Part shown: in pieces, positions 18,353-27,011 of the stretch | Position numbering within the stretch: the stretch's first letter is position 1 | Layout: every line of letters starts with the position of its first letter | Origin: Spirosoma linguale DSM 74 | Lineage (GTDB): Bacteria > Bacteroidota > Bacteroidia > Cytophagales > Spirosomataceae | NCBI GenBank assembly: GCA_000024525.1 | Contig: CP001769.1 | Coordinates: 5,985,001 to 6,049,000 of the forward strand | Reading direction: 5' to 3' | Length of the DNA: 64,000 nt | Made by a program: the position numbers and the translations under genes | Notes under the pieces: generated by a model | What the model was told of the DNA's origin: nothing | The model's database searches: none | What the model saw: only the letters and a program-made list of their open reading frames with translations

Positions 18353-19655
18353 TTTTAAAACCTGATTTAGCTCGACTCATTAAAAAAGTTGGTTTTATTA
18401 CAATTTTTCGCGTAAAAGCCAAACTCACAACTATGTAAGCAGGGATAACAAATAAGAACAGGTCGAACGACTGGGTAATTGCCAAGTTGACGTCAGTAAA
18501 TAAAGCGCTAATTAAATGACAAAAACTACTAATAATAACAAAGTAAAAGGAGGATGATTTAACTATGGAAAAATAATGGACTCTAATCATGGCATATATA
18601 TATCCAATTAAAGCTGAATAAGGTAAAGCTCCCCAAAAGCCAAAGTAAATCCTTCCCTCGATATAATATGGGGTATTTGGTCCTACAGTTACGCCACCGG
18701 TGAAATTAGGAGGCCGGAGATTTTCAACCATAATATTCCCCAACGCTTCTTTATACTCTTGAATGCGGAATAAGCCTAGAATTGGATTAGTAACCCTGCT
18801 CACATAATCAAAAGGCGAAAAATGGGAAAAATATTCAATATTTACAGGTATGTAATAGTATATTACTGAGTCTCCGCTATACAGTAGCCTACGAAAAAAA
18901 GCTATAATAGACTCATCAAAACTATTATTTTCTTTCATAAGTACTGTAAAAAATACCCCCATTACGCCTATTAAAGATATTGGCAAGAAACGTTGAAACT
19001 TTTTTATAATTTTTCGATCATCATGAAAGGCAGGATGATATAAGATAAAACCAGCCGAAATGATAATAACTAAAATAGCACTTTTAGAACCCTCAAGTGC
19101 TGTAAAGAATACGACTATAAGAAGAAGTAAGAAATTTATTATCTTTTTTGATCGAAGATACATAAATATCAATGACGTGCTCACGAATGTACCCACGCCC
19201 CAGTTGACTTTTCTAAAGAACCCAAACCCGCCCTGAAAATTTGCAATTTTAGCTTCCGTAGGCACTTCCGAAAACAGAGCGAATCCTTTTATGTAAGCAA
19301 TAAGTAAATTGGATATGATATATACACAAAACAACAAATAAGTTACATATCTTAATAATGTTTCATCAGTAAATTGATGATTTGTAAATTCACTATCAGA
19401 TGTTATAACTAACTTTTTATATCCTATGAAAAACCCAAGCCATAAAGCTAACTGGCATAAAAAAAAATGCATAATATCTAATGGATTCTGCACTATCTGT
19501 ATAACCAAAACACTAGCAAATGCTATTGTAATTGCAAATATAAAAAGGGGGTCGATAACAGAGTAAATATACTTTTTATATATATACAAATAAGCGAAAA
19601 CTAAAAGCAACGCAAATAATATAAGCTTAGGAAGAATATCAAAATTAATTTCCAT
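18339..19655 (-). CDS. Wzy-like oligosaccharide repeat-unit polymerase
   Basis: A 438-residue membrane protein with about 10-12 hydrophobic segments spread along its length. A large loop lies between segments about residues 240-330 (with YYIPVNIEYFSHFSPF and NFTGGVTVGPN). This layout fits the O-antigen/capsule polymerases (oligosaccharide repeat unit polymerase, EpsG/Wzy-type), which join flipped repeat units at the outer face of the inner membrane. Sequence conservation in this family is low, so the call rests on topology and on its place among GT2 genes in an EPS operon that also has a flippase. It follows the upstream GT2 gene by 8 bases. AT-rich. Confidence 0.78.
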   Translation of the reverse strand: MEINFDILPKLILFALLLVFAYLYIYKKYIYSVIDPLFIFAITIAFASVLVIQIVQNPLDIMHFFLCQLALWLGFFIGYKKLVITSDSEFTNHQFTDETLLRYVTYLLFCVYIISNLLIAYIKGFALFSEVPTEAKIANFQGGFGFFRKVNWGVGTFVSTSLIFMYLRSKKIINFLLLLIVVFFTALEGSKSAILVIIISAGFILYHPAFHDDRKIIKKFQRFLPISLIGVMGVFFTVLMKENNSFDESIIAFFRRLLYSGDSVIYYYIPVNIEYFSHFSPFDYVSRVTNPILGLFRIQEYKEALGNIMVENLRPPNFTGGVTVGPNTPYYIEGRIYFGFWGALPYSALIGYIYAMIRVHYFSIVKSSSFYFVIISSFCHLISALFTDVNLAITQSFDLFLFVIPAYIVVSLAFTRKIVIKPTFLMSRAKSGFKNDSN

Positions 19656-19663
19656 TTATACTA

Positions 19664-20533
19664 TTATTCATTAACAAGTTTACCTAAACTACCCTGAAGA
19701 CCAGCTATAACCCCACGCAAAAAGTAATTCATCCTTTTCGGCTTTTCGTCTTCAAGAAAGAGCACTTTGCCAATTTCTTTTTGAAGTATCCATATTATTT
19801 TTAATACTGACTTTGGATTACTGAAGCTATATTTATTAACGATATAAACCCCATTCCGAACGAAGTAATAAAACCTAATCGGAGAATGCGAAATATAGAT
19901 TATTTTTTTACCAAATACAGTAAAAGACTTAAGGGTTCCCAATCTATGTTGTAGCTTAATAGAGCATAACTCAACTATATGAAAACCAGCATTACGTACC
20001 CTTATGTTGTACTCATGATCAACATGATCAATGAATAAACCATCATTAAAACCACCTACTTTTTGATACGCTTCTAAATTTAAAAGATTTCCAGAAGTCA
20101 TAGTATAGAGTACACTCTTGGATAAGTGAAGATGACCACACTTACTGTGGACGGCAGATAAAATAGCAATTTTCTTATATATAGAGGACGAATTTAAAAA
20201 ATTCAACATATTCATTACCATATTAGAAGGCGCCTTGCTGTCATCATCCATAGTTAATAAATACGAATAACCATCTTCTATAGCAGTTTGGGATGCTATA
20301 TTAAGTGCATAAGCAACTCCTTTATTACCATTATTTGATATATATCTTATATTAGATATTTCTTTCAAAGAAACATTCGTATTAACAGTTAAATTGTCAG
20401 AATTGTCTACCACGTATAAATAACTAACCTGGTATAAGTAAGTTTTGATATTTTCAAAAACCTGCTCATGCGGATTATACAAGATAACAACACCAGCAAT
20501 ATCTGATCCTTTGATGTGATTTGATACTACCAT
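19664..20533 (-). CDS. Family 2 glycosyltransferase, rhamnosyltransferase-like
   Basis: A 289-residue GT2 protein. It has GVVILYNPHEQVFENI near the start, VVDNSDN at 41-47 and a metal-binding MDDDS motif at 95-99, then DHVDHEY near 155, all typical of the RfbN/RfbG-like rhamnosyltransferases. It lies 8 bases upstream of the polymerase gene in the same operon, and about 50 bases after the next GT2 gene. One sugar transfer step in EPS repeat-unit assembly is the likely role; rhamnose as donor is a guess from the subfamily motifs. No dTDP-rhamnose synthesis genes are in the window. Confidence 0.87.
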   Translation of the reverse strand: MVVSNHIKGSDIAGVVILYNPHEQVFENIKTYLYQVSYLYVVDNSDNLTVNTNVSLKEISNIRYISNNGNKGVAYALNIASQTAIEDGYSYLLTMDDDSKAPSNMVMNMLNFLNSSSIYKKIAILSAVHSKCGHLHLSKSVLYTMTSGNLLNLEAYQKVGGFNDGLFIDHVDHEYNIRVRNAGFHIVELCSIKLQHRLGTLKSFTVFGKKIIYISHSPIRFYYFVRNGVYIVNKYSFSNPKSVLKIIWILQKEIGKVLFLEDEKPKRMNYFLRGVIAGLQGSLGKLVNE

Positions 20534-20584
20534 TAAATACTTCTTTTGTTTTACTATTTTGAAACTATCTATTTCTTAACTTAT

Positions 20585-21319
20585 CTACACTCGATGATTA
20601 TACAGGAATCGCCTAGCTTTCTTCTGGGAATAATACATTATTAGAAAAAAATCTAGAAGTAAGTTTTTAAGATTACTTTTTACATACCGTTTTCGTACCG
20701 TATTCGTTTCCTGAAGTGATTGCGTTAAAAGACTGCTAGCACCACCCGCATAACAATATGCAACCAGCACTGGTATGTATAATACTGGTTGTTTCTCGGT
20801 ATAAATTTTCATATTTAAATCATAGTCAGAAGCTATCTTTAGTGAGGGATCATACCTGAAATTTTCAAAATTTGATTTATTATAAAAGGCACTTTGATGG
20901 TGCAAAGTATTCTGCAAAATCGTTCTTTGGCCCAAATAAGAGTGCATACGATGGCCATTATCAAAAATCACGTCGCCGAAAACCACTTTATAAGTGCTCT
21001 TCAAATACGGTATTATTAACTCTAAAACACCTTCATTTAGCTTATCATCAGCTCCAAGAAAGTACAACCAATCACCTCTTGCCCTATCTATACCTTTGTT
21101 CATGGCATCATAGATGCCATTGTCAGGTTCACTACACCAAGCAGCTAATCTACTTTCATACTTGCGTATAATTTCCACCGAACCATCAGTACTTCCACCA
21201 TCTATAATAAGGTATTCTACTAATTCTTGAGACTGGTTTATAACACTTTGAATAGTAGCCTCAAGAGTAGGATAAGCGTTATATACTACCGTTATGACAG
21301 AGATTAAGGGAGACCTCAT
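20585..21319 (-). CDS. Family 2 glycosyltransferase (WcaA-like), paralogue of the gene at 21613
   Basis: A 244-residue GT2 enzyme with ISVITVVYNAYPTLE, IIDGGSTDGS (38-47), SEPDNGIYDAMNKG (63-76) and GADDKL (89-94). These motifs are typical of WcaA/colanic-acid-type glycosyltransferases. The same block is found almost word for word in the protein encoded at 21613 on the other strand, so the two are paralogues, transcribed away from each other from a gap of about 290 bases. It appears to start the second half of the minus-strand cluster. Confidence 0.88.
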   Translation of the reverse strand: MRSPLISVITVVYNAYPTLEATIQSVINQSQELVEYLIIDGGSTDGSVEIIRKYESRLAAWCSEPDNGIYDAMNKGIDRARGDWLYFLGADDKLNEGVLELIIPYLKSTYKVVFGDVIFDNGHRMHSYLGQRTILQNTLHHQSAFYNKSNFENFRYDPSLKIASDYDLNMKIYTEKQPVLYIPVLVAYCYAGGASSLLTQSLQETNTVRKRYVKSNLKNLLLDFFLIMYYSQKKARRFLYNHRV

Positions 21320-21612
21320 AAGTAAATCAAGTAATTTCTCAGGGAAAAAGTAGGTACCTTATATTTCCAAGCTTCCTATGAATTCACTTTATAAGAAACA
21401 ATACTAACTTTCAATTTAATGCGCTTCATCAAAAAATGATGGAGTGAAGGTCTAAGAAAGATAGATCAAATATAATGCAAGTGAGCATTTAATTATTACT
21501 TTTGGCTGAAAAAGGTATTCTTCGCGCAATGCTTAAGAGTTTATACATAAAGCCATATTGTGTACAAGAACCGATTGTACATATCTAATATGAACCCTCT
21601 AGATGTTAATTA

Positions 21613-22437
21613 ATGAATTGCTTTGTTATGAAAAGAAATGACTATAAAATATCAAACTCACTTTCTGACCATAATGGGCATCCCGCAGTGACAGTGATCA
21701 CCGCAGTATATAATGCAGAGAATTACATTGCTGAATGTATATTAAGTGTAATTAATCAGTCTTACCATAACTTTGAATATATAATTATTGATGGCGGTTC
21801 GACAGATAATACTGTTAATATTATTAAGCAATATGAAAAACATTTAGCATATTGGATAAGTGAGCCAGACAAAGGAGTGTATGATGCCTGGAATAAGGCT
21901 TTAATGAAGTCAAAAGGAGAATGGATCACTTTTGTGGGTGCTGATGACCAGTTACATTTAGATGCTTTACATTTATATATGGAGCACATTAACGCACATC
22001 CATTAAAAGATAAATTAGAATTTATTTCCTCTTTTATAGAATTAGTTAATGAGGATTTGTCACCAATAAGAACAGTTGGAGCAGCTTGGAAATGGCAAGA
22101 CTTTAAACGAGAAATGACTACGTGGCATTTAGGTGCTTTTCATTCTAAAAACTTATTTATCAAATACGGAAACTTTGACACTTCCTATAAAATTTCAGGT
22201 GACTATGAATTCCTATTGAGAGCTAAAGATCAGCTTAATACATCATTTATTGAGCAGCCAACTGCCAAAATGCGCTCCTGTGGTATGAGTAATGTAATGC
22301 TCTTTAAAGCAAGTGAGGAGACTTACAAAGCTAAGATTAAGAACAAAGTATTATCTAATGTTAAAGGGCAAGCATTAATACTTATTGATAAGTTTAGACT
22401 TCTAGTTAGAAAATCATTTGGTTGGAAAAGATTCTGA
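21613..22437 (+). CDS. Family 2 glycosyltransferase (WcaA-like), oppositely oriented
   Basis: A 274-residue GT2 enzyme (a start five codons later, at 21628, is also possible). Motifs: VTVITAVYNAENYI, IIDGGSTDNT (58-67), SEPDKGVYDAWNKA (83-96) and GADDQL (109-114). It is paralogous to the protein at 20585, but lies on the plus strand, in the middle of an otherwise minus-strand EPS cluster, and therefore splits that cluster into two transcripts. AT-rich like its neighbours. It probably adds one sugar to the repeat unit; donor unknown. Confidence 0.87.
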   Translation: MNCFVMKRNDYKISNSLSDHNGHPAVTVITAVYNAENYIAECILSVINQSYHNFEYIIIDGGSTDNTVNIIKQYEKHLAYWISEPDKGVYDAWNKALMKSKGEWITFVGADDQLHLDALHLYMEHINAHPLKDKLEFISSFIELVNEDLSPIRTVGAAWKWQDFKREMTTWHLGAFHSKNLFIKYGNFDTSYKISGDYEFLLRAKDQLNTSFIEQPTAKMRSCGMSNVMLFKASEETYKAKIKNKVLSNVKGQALILIDKFRLLVRKSFGWKRF

Positions 22438-22603
22438 TCAATAAAGATCGAGCTCTGTATGATTAAATTCTTGAGACCTTTTAATTATTACTTAAAAAAT
22501 AATGTAAATAGGTATTCTTTCTCTAACTTGTTAGCATAACAAAGCATCCCATGCAAGAATTAAGAAAAAAGCTTGGCTACACACTTATAGATTTCAGGAA
22601 TAT

Positions 22604-23320
22604 TTATAAATAATCGTTCTTCAAAAGCCGGTTGGTTAACTTAATAATTAAGTTCCCTTTTATTACACTAAATATATTTCTTTTATACTCAAAATTTTCT
22701 GTGCCAGATATACCTTCACAAATTGGATATTCTTTTGGTAAGGCCCAGCGCTTACCTTCTGCCATAGATTTGTGTATAGCTCTTGCTAATGCATGCTCGA
22801 AGTATATACTTTTTGACTCATCTATAAACGTCAGTTCATCCAAAAAGTAATTCAGGTAAAATTCTTTATTGGCGATAAAAAACCTCGAATCTGCATATTG
22901 AAGATAGCGTTTTAACCAGCTTATAACGTAAAGTTCCCGAGGCTGGTAATCCTCTAATATTTTTACAGCATTTTTTATATACTGCCTTCCGGAAGATTTA
23001 ATAATAGTATTGCATTCCTTAATTAGTTTAGAATTCTTGAATGCAAAGCTAACGATTTCAGCTTCTCCATGACTCTTACCTAAATGGCTGACTTTTCCTT
23101 CAAACTTTAGGTATTCACATTCTTTGTGCGCGCTTAGTAAAGATTCTATTAAGGCTGAATCATAATTACTATTTTCAACGAAAACTATCGGGAAGCCAAG
23201 TAGTAGCCATTTTTTTATCGAATTATAGTAATCCTGTTCTCTTTCCAAAGGATCTACCCTCTTTAAATTTGGAACATTATATGGTTTAATTGTTCCAGTC
23301 AAAAAAATGGCAATATCCAT
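22604..23320 (-). CDS. Unknown EPS-cluster protein, possibly a GT-A-like transferase
   Basis: A 238-residue protein with no family I can name with certainty. It opens with DIAIFLTGTIKPYNVP, which reads like the first strand and turn of a nucleotide-sugar fold, and has a SGRQYIKN segment near residue 110 and a HALARAIHK segment near 180. No signal peptide or membrane segment is seen. It lies one base after the methyltransferase gene in the same operon, so it is likely an EPS assembly enzyme, perhaps a divergent glycosyltransferase. This function is inference from place only. AT-rich. Confidence 0.6.
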   Translation of the reverse strand: MDIAIFLTGTIKPYNVPNLKRVDPLEREQDYYNSIKKWLLLGFPIVFVENSNYDSALIESLLSAHKECEYLKFEGKVSHLGKSHGEAEIVSFAFKNSKLIKECNTIIKSSGRQYIKNAVKILEDYQPRELYVISWLKRYLQYADSRFFIANKEFYLNYFLDELTFIDESKSIYFEHALARAIHKSMAEGKRWALPKEYPICEGISGTENFEYKRNIFSVIKGNLIIKLTNRLLKNDYL

Positions 23321-23321
23321 C

Positions 23322-24320
23322 TTATTCTTTTTTCTTTAAAATTGCACATAAACGATCACTTATAGAAATATCTTCTCTAACTACCCCCTTACTTACTTTA
23401 CCTTTAATTGACCTCCATAAGTTTAATATCTCATGGCTAATTAAGTACCTTCTAATATAATATCTTAACGAATTGAATGGAACATTAAAAAGTATTTCTC
23501 CTTCACTTGATAACGTTTGCTGTCTCCATGGGCTACTATAAGTTCGTTCTTCCTTTATATTTTTTTGAAAGTTGGTAAAATCTGTGAAGGCAACATCTAG
23601 GTTTAGTTTAGATGCCATAGATTGAAAACTTTTTTTTGACAGCCACCAAAGGTGAACAGGAGGTAATTCAGTATCCCAATACATTTCTTTACTAATTATT
23701 TTATCTTTGTTTGGTGTAGTGACCAATATACGTCCAGAGACTGAGAGTAGGTCTTTTAAAGCGGCAATAAACCCTACTGGGTCTGGTATATGCTCTATAA
23801 CCTCAGTCAGAATAATTATGTCAAACTTTTCATTCGACGTTTTAGAGTATTCATATATGTCAGCATATTCATAATACTTACCATATCGCCTTGTAGCTTC
23901 TTGAACAGCCTCTTTAGAAATATCAACTCCCTTTACATTATATCCAGACTTTACCAAGGAGTATGTTAAATAACCAAGTCCACAACCTACTTCTAAAATC
24001 TTTGGATCAGATGCTATCTTATAATTAATTACATAATCGTATATTGCCCAATAAGTATCCTCAGTCTCAGCTAAGTACAGCAAGGGGTTCTTTACTTTTA
24101 ACACATCATCCGCAAAGCGATAATAACGGTCATACCCTGGTAAAATTTTTGCTTTAGTATATATGTAGTTATACAGATCTTCATCTATCTTTAGTGGATT
24201 AGCGTGAGATGAATCACAGTTCTCACAAAAGTATATATCATAGTTTTGCCCTTGCTGATAAGCCAAAAATGATTTATAAACAAGATTTGTTTGCTGACTA
24301 CATATAGGACAACTGGTCAT
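23322..24320 (-). CDS. SAM-dependent class I methyltransferase with N-terminal Cys pairs
   Basis: A 332-residue protein. Two CxxC pairs (Cys4/Cys7 and Cys32/Cys35) would form a small zinc knuckle, as in many sugar C- or O-methyltransferases. The Rossmann-type SAM site is clear: EVGCGLGYL at 110-118, then GVDISKEA near 133, and LTEVIEHIPDP near 176. This is the Methyltransf_12/23 type (PF13489). It overlaps the flippase gene by 4 bases (ATGA), so the two are translationally coupled. It probably methylates a sugar of the EPS repeat unit or its donor; the exact substrate is unknown. Confidence 0.87.
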   Translation of the reverse strand: MTSCPICSQQTNLVYKSFLAYQQGQNYDIYFCENCDSSHANPLKIDEDLYNYIYTKAKILPGYDRYYRFADDVLKVKNPLLYLAETEDTYWAIYDYVINYKIASDPKILEVGCGLGYLTYSLVKSGYNVKGVDISKEAVQEATRRYGKYYEYADIYEYSKTSNEKFDIIILTEVIEHIPDPVGFIAALKDLLSVSGRILVTTPNKDKIISKEMYWDTELPPVHLWWLSKKSFQSMASKLNLDVAFTDFTNFQKNIKEERTYSSPWRQQTLSSEGEILFNVPFNSLRYYIRRYLISHEILNLWRSIKGKVSKGVVREDISISDRLCAILKKKE

Positions 24321-25645
24321 GCTACTTTTTTAGTTTTTAAAATGTACAGACAAGGAATAACATACAAAATAAACATTGGTATTGTTGTACTCCAAAAGGC
24401 CCCCTCAACGGCATACACTTTTATAAAGTACACTTTTAGTGAGATGGATACAATTACGGCCAATGTATAGACTATAGCTTTTTTACGTATGAATGTACTT
24501 GATAACATAATATAAGAAAGAACACAACCTAAGTTTGCATACAGTAACATAAATGCTGCGACAGCAAATATCACATTACTGGTTATCGTAACATTTCCAC
24601 CTAGCCAAATACTAATTATAAAGTTACCGAAAAAATACGTCACTAAAGAAGTAGTAATAGCTAAAAATATTGATAATAGTATTGCATTTTTAGTAGCTTT
24701 TTTCAGCCACAAGTAATCTTTGCTCACAATGGCTTCGTTTATAGCCGGTGTGATATATGGCGCAGTGGCTTCTAATGGAAGTAAAAATAATAGAGCTAAT
24801 TTATATGCTATATTAAAATCTGTGACTTGATCGGGTCCATGATAATGAATAAGTAGCGAATTATTGGCTGAGAATAATACTAGGCTCAACATCTGAACTA
24901 AGAAGAACAAAAAGCTCTCACTTATAATACCTTTAATTAATTTAATTTCGACCAGCTTAAATTTTGGAATTAATAATGGTTTACTAATTATAAAATGATA
25001 TAAAAAATTTAATACTATAAATAATGCATTGGAACCATAAATGGCCATTATAACAACTGGCGTGGATGCTTTTTCGATATAAGCAACATATAACAATATA
25101 AGTCCAAAAATATTCCCTCCAGTAGCCCAAAAGTTCACTAAATATCCTTCTTGTAAGCCAATTTGCAACTTTTGTACAATTGAAAAAGGAATAACAGTAG
25201 TTAAGCAGAAAGCAAATATCCACACTGAAATATTTGCTTCGTTCATAGCAATTAACGATTTAAGGCGTAGGGTTGTCGACCATTCAATATTCAAACTAAT
25301 AAGAAAAAATATAAGTAATATTGTTAGTGATGTCAGAATCAAGAAAAAAAACGCACTCGATATTACTTTATGTAAGCTATCATCACTTTTACGCGATAAA
25401 ACGGGTATTTTATTTTGTAAACCAAACCCTAAGCCCATATCTGCAAAAGTAATAATCGCGGATATTGATGTAATAGTTAACATCATTCCATATCTCTCCT
25501 TACCTATACAGTTGTAAATTAGAGGTAAGGAAATCACAGAAACTAAAATATTTACAAACTTAGTAACAATGCTACTAGCTGCGGAATAAAAGAACTGCTT
25601 TTCTCTATTATGGAATTTCGATAATATCTTTGTTGCTTGTAGCAT
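24317..25645 (-). CDS. Wzx-like oligosaccharide flippase (MATE-like/polysaccharide export)
   Basis: A 442-residue membrane protein with about 12 predicted helices; typical elements are the early KFVNILVSVISLPLIYNCIG and MLTITSISAIITFADMGLGFGLQNKI, as in the polysaccharide biosynthesis protein family (PF01943). Such flippases move the lipid-linked repeat unit from the cytoplasmic to the periplasmic side of the inner membrane. It couples to the methyltransferase gene by a 4-base overlap and lies about 260 bases after the chain-length gene, across the gmd vestige. Its presence with a Wzy-like polymerase supports a Wzx/Wzy pathway. AT-rich. Confidence 0.88.
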   Translation of the reverse strand: MLQATKILSKFHNREKQFFYSAASSIVTKFVNILVSVISLPLIYNCIGKERYGMMLTITSISAIITFADMGLGFGLQNKIPVLSRKSDDSLHKVISSAFFFLILTSLTILLIFFLISLNIEWSTTLRLKSLIAMNEANISVWIFAFCLTTVIPFSIVQKLQIGLQEGYLVNFWATGGNIFGLILLYVAYIEKASTPVVIMAIYGSNALFIVLNFLYHFIISKPLLIPKFKLVEIKLIKGIISESFLFFLVQMLSLVLFSANNSLLIHYHGPDQVTDFNIAYKLALLFLLPLEATAPYITPAINEAIVSKDYLWLKKATKNAILLSIFLAITTSLVTYFFGNFIISIWLGGNVTITSNVIFAVAAFMLLYANLGCVLSYIMLSSTFIRKKAIVYTLAVIVSISLKVYFIKVYAVEGAFWSTTIPMFILYVIPCLYILKTKKVA

Positions 25646-25826
25646 TTTATCACTTTTAGCCCTTCTAGTAATATTACTTGTTTATGAGAGTTTTATACAT
25701 AATACTCATCTATTTTTGAAAGTTTAAAACAGAATTATACTGATCAAGTTTCTTCCCCCTTAACTCTACATTTAGGAAATCGAACGGTACTTGCATAGTC
25801 CGAAAACCTTCTTTAGTTTTATTATC

Positions 25827-25907
25827 TCAAGCAACTTTTGCTCCTACAACCTTGGCTAGGTAAGCCCCGTCCTGGCCAGAAACTCCACATATTAGGGCTG
25901 TTTTCAT
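25827..25907 (-). pseudogene. gmd: Vestige of GDP-mannose 4,6-dehydratase (gmd) N terminus
   Basis: An ATG at 25907 opens 26 codons that begin MKTALICGVSGQDGAYLAK and then end in TGA at 25829-25827. The first 19 residues match the N-terminal NAD(P)-binding strand and GxxGxxG-type loop of GDP-mannose 4,6-dehydratase (usual form ALITGITGQDGxYLAxLL). Nothing resembling the rest of the roughly 340-residue enzyme follows; downstream are about 180 bases of short open frames. The ATG overlaps the stop of the chain-length gene as ATGA, so an intact gmd was once coupled to it. A second short frame at 25710-25796 may be another remnant, but I do not recognise it. Confidence 0.7.
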
Positions 25908-26992
25908 AAAACAGAAGTAGAGTTTGTGTGAAGTAATCGCTTTGTCAGCAAAATTATCAACGTTACGAACACCCCCGCAATAGCAAATCCCAACATAATA
26001 AATGTCCTTTTAGGTGCACTTTTACGTAGGGGTACCACAGGCGGTTCCAACACTTTAAAGACCGGCGTTTCTTCCTGTACTTTGATCTTAGCTTGTTCTA
26101 ACTGCTTTGACAATTCATTATAAACAGACTGTTCAAGTAAATAGTCGGCCTGGAGCCTTTGCTCTTCTAGTTTAGCTGTCTGGAGGAATAGACTTCGATT
26201 TCGGTCGCGATAGCTGGATAACGCGTACTCAGCAGATTGATAACGCCCTTTTGCTTCTGATACCCTCTTTGTCAAAAAGGCCACCTGTTTCCGGGCTTTT
26301 TCCGTTCTGTATGTTACAATATAATTTGTCAGGTATTCGAGCGATAATCTCACTTCCGTAGCTGCTACTACAGGATCAGACTCTGTAGCAGCAAGGGTTA
26401 GTATACCCGTTTTTTTGTCATATGCTGCCGACATGTTTGTCTGAACTATTTTAACGAGATCTTCCTGCTCCTTTGTTATCTGTATAGCCTTACTAAAATT
26501 CTTTGGATCTAATTTCCTATTTTCAGCATCTTTGCTTCCTCCAGCGAATAGATCTTTTATCCAACTACGGTTTACTCGATTAATAAACTCTTGTAAAGTC
26601 ATCTTTGCCTGCAATTTTTCTGAATAGACGGGCTGACTCAATAGATACAAAGCAAAGGGTATGCTCTTCAACACATCAGGATATAGATCTGGCCGAATAG
26701 CATCCATAGTTCCACCTGTTGCACTGTTAAGATCAATACCAGCCAGCCCAGCTAACCCGCCCAACCCACCTAAACCCCCAGCTTTAGCCTGAAGTTCAGG
26801 CATTACTGTTACTTGAGAGGTATACACATTAGGTTTCGAAAAGGCATATAATGCACCAATTATAAGTCCGACTATACTCCCTAACAGTACCCGACGACGG
26901 CTATCCTTCAAAAACTGCACAATATCACTTAGCCGAATCTCGATTTCGTCTTCCTCCCTATTCTCTTGTTTTTGAGCCTCCGTAACTGACAT
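25904..26992 (-). CDS. Wzz/GumC-like chain-length determinant protein
   Basis: A 362-residue protein with one membrane segment near 36-52 and a second at about 331-352, the hallmark of Wzz-type polysaccharide co-polymerases (PF02706). A Gly-rich stretch (GGLGGLGGLAGLAG) follows the first periplasmic part, coiled-coil-prone sequence fills 210-300, and the Pro-rich FKVLEPPVVPLRKSAPKR precedes the second helix. It carries no tyrosine-kinase domain. The family sets polymer length at the inner membrane with Wzy and contacts the export channel. It follows the export gene after 19 bases, and its stop overlaps the ATG of the gmd vestige. Confidence 0.9.
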   Translation of the reverse strand: MSVTEAQKQENREEDEIEIRLSDIVQFLKDSRRRVLLGSIVGLIIGALYAFSKPNVYTSQVTVMPELQAKAGGLGGLGGLAGLAGIDLNSATGGTMDAIRPDLYPDVLKSIPFALYLLSQPVYSEKLQAKMTLQEFINRVNRSWIKDLFAGGSKDAENRKLDPKNFSKAIQITKEQEDLVKIVQTNMSAAYDKKTGILTLAATESDPVVAATEVRLSLEYLTNYIVTYRTEKARKQVAFLTKRVSEAKGRYQSAEYALSSYRDRNRSLFLQTAKLEEQRLQADYLLEQSVYNELSKQLEQAKIKVQEETPVFKVLEPPVVPLRKSAPKRTFIMLGFAIAGVFVTLIILLTKRLLHTNSTSVL

Positions 26993-27011
26993 AATGACAA
27001 CAACAATTTAC

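Noticed and set aside
22459..22539. Tiny plus-strand frame of 26 codons after the GT2 gene
   Set aside because: Too short and without match; possibly a remnant, but AT-rich DNA gives such frames by chance.
25710..25796. Minus-strand frame of 28 codons next to the gmd vestige
   Set aside because: It may be part of another lost gene, but the sequence matches no family I know, so I do not annotate it.
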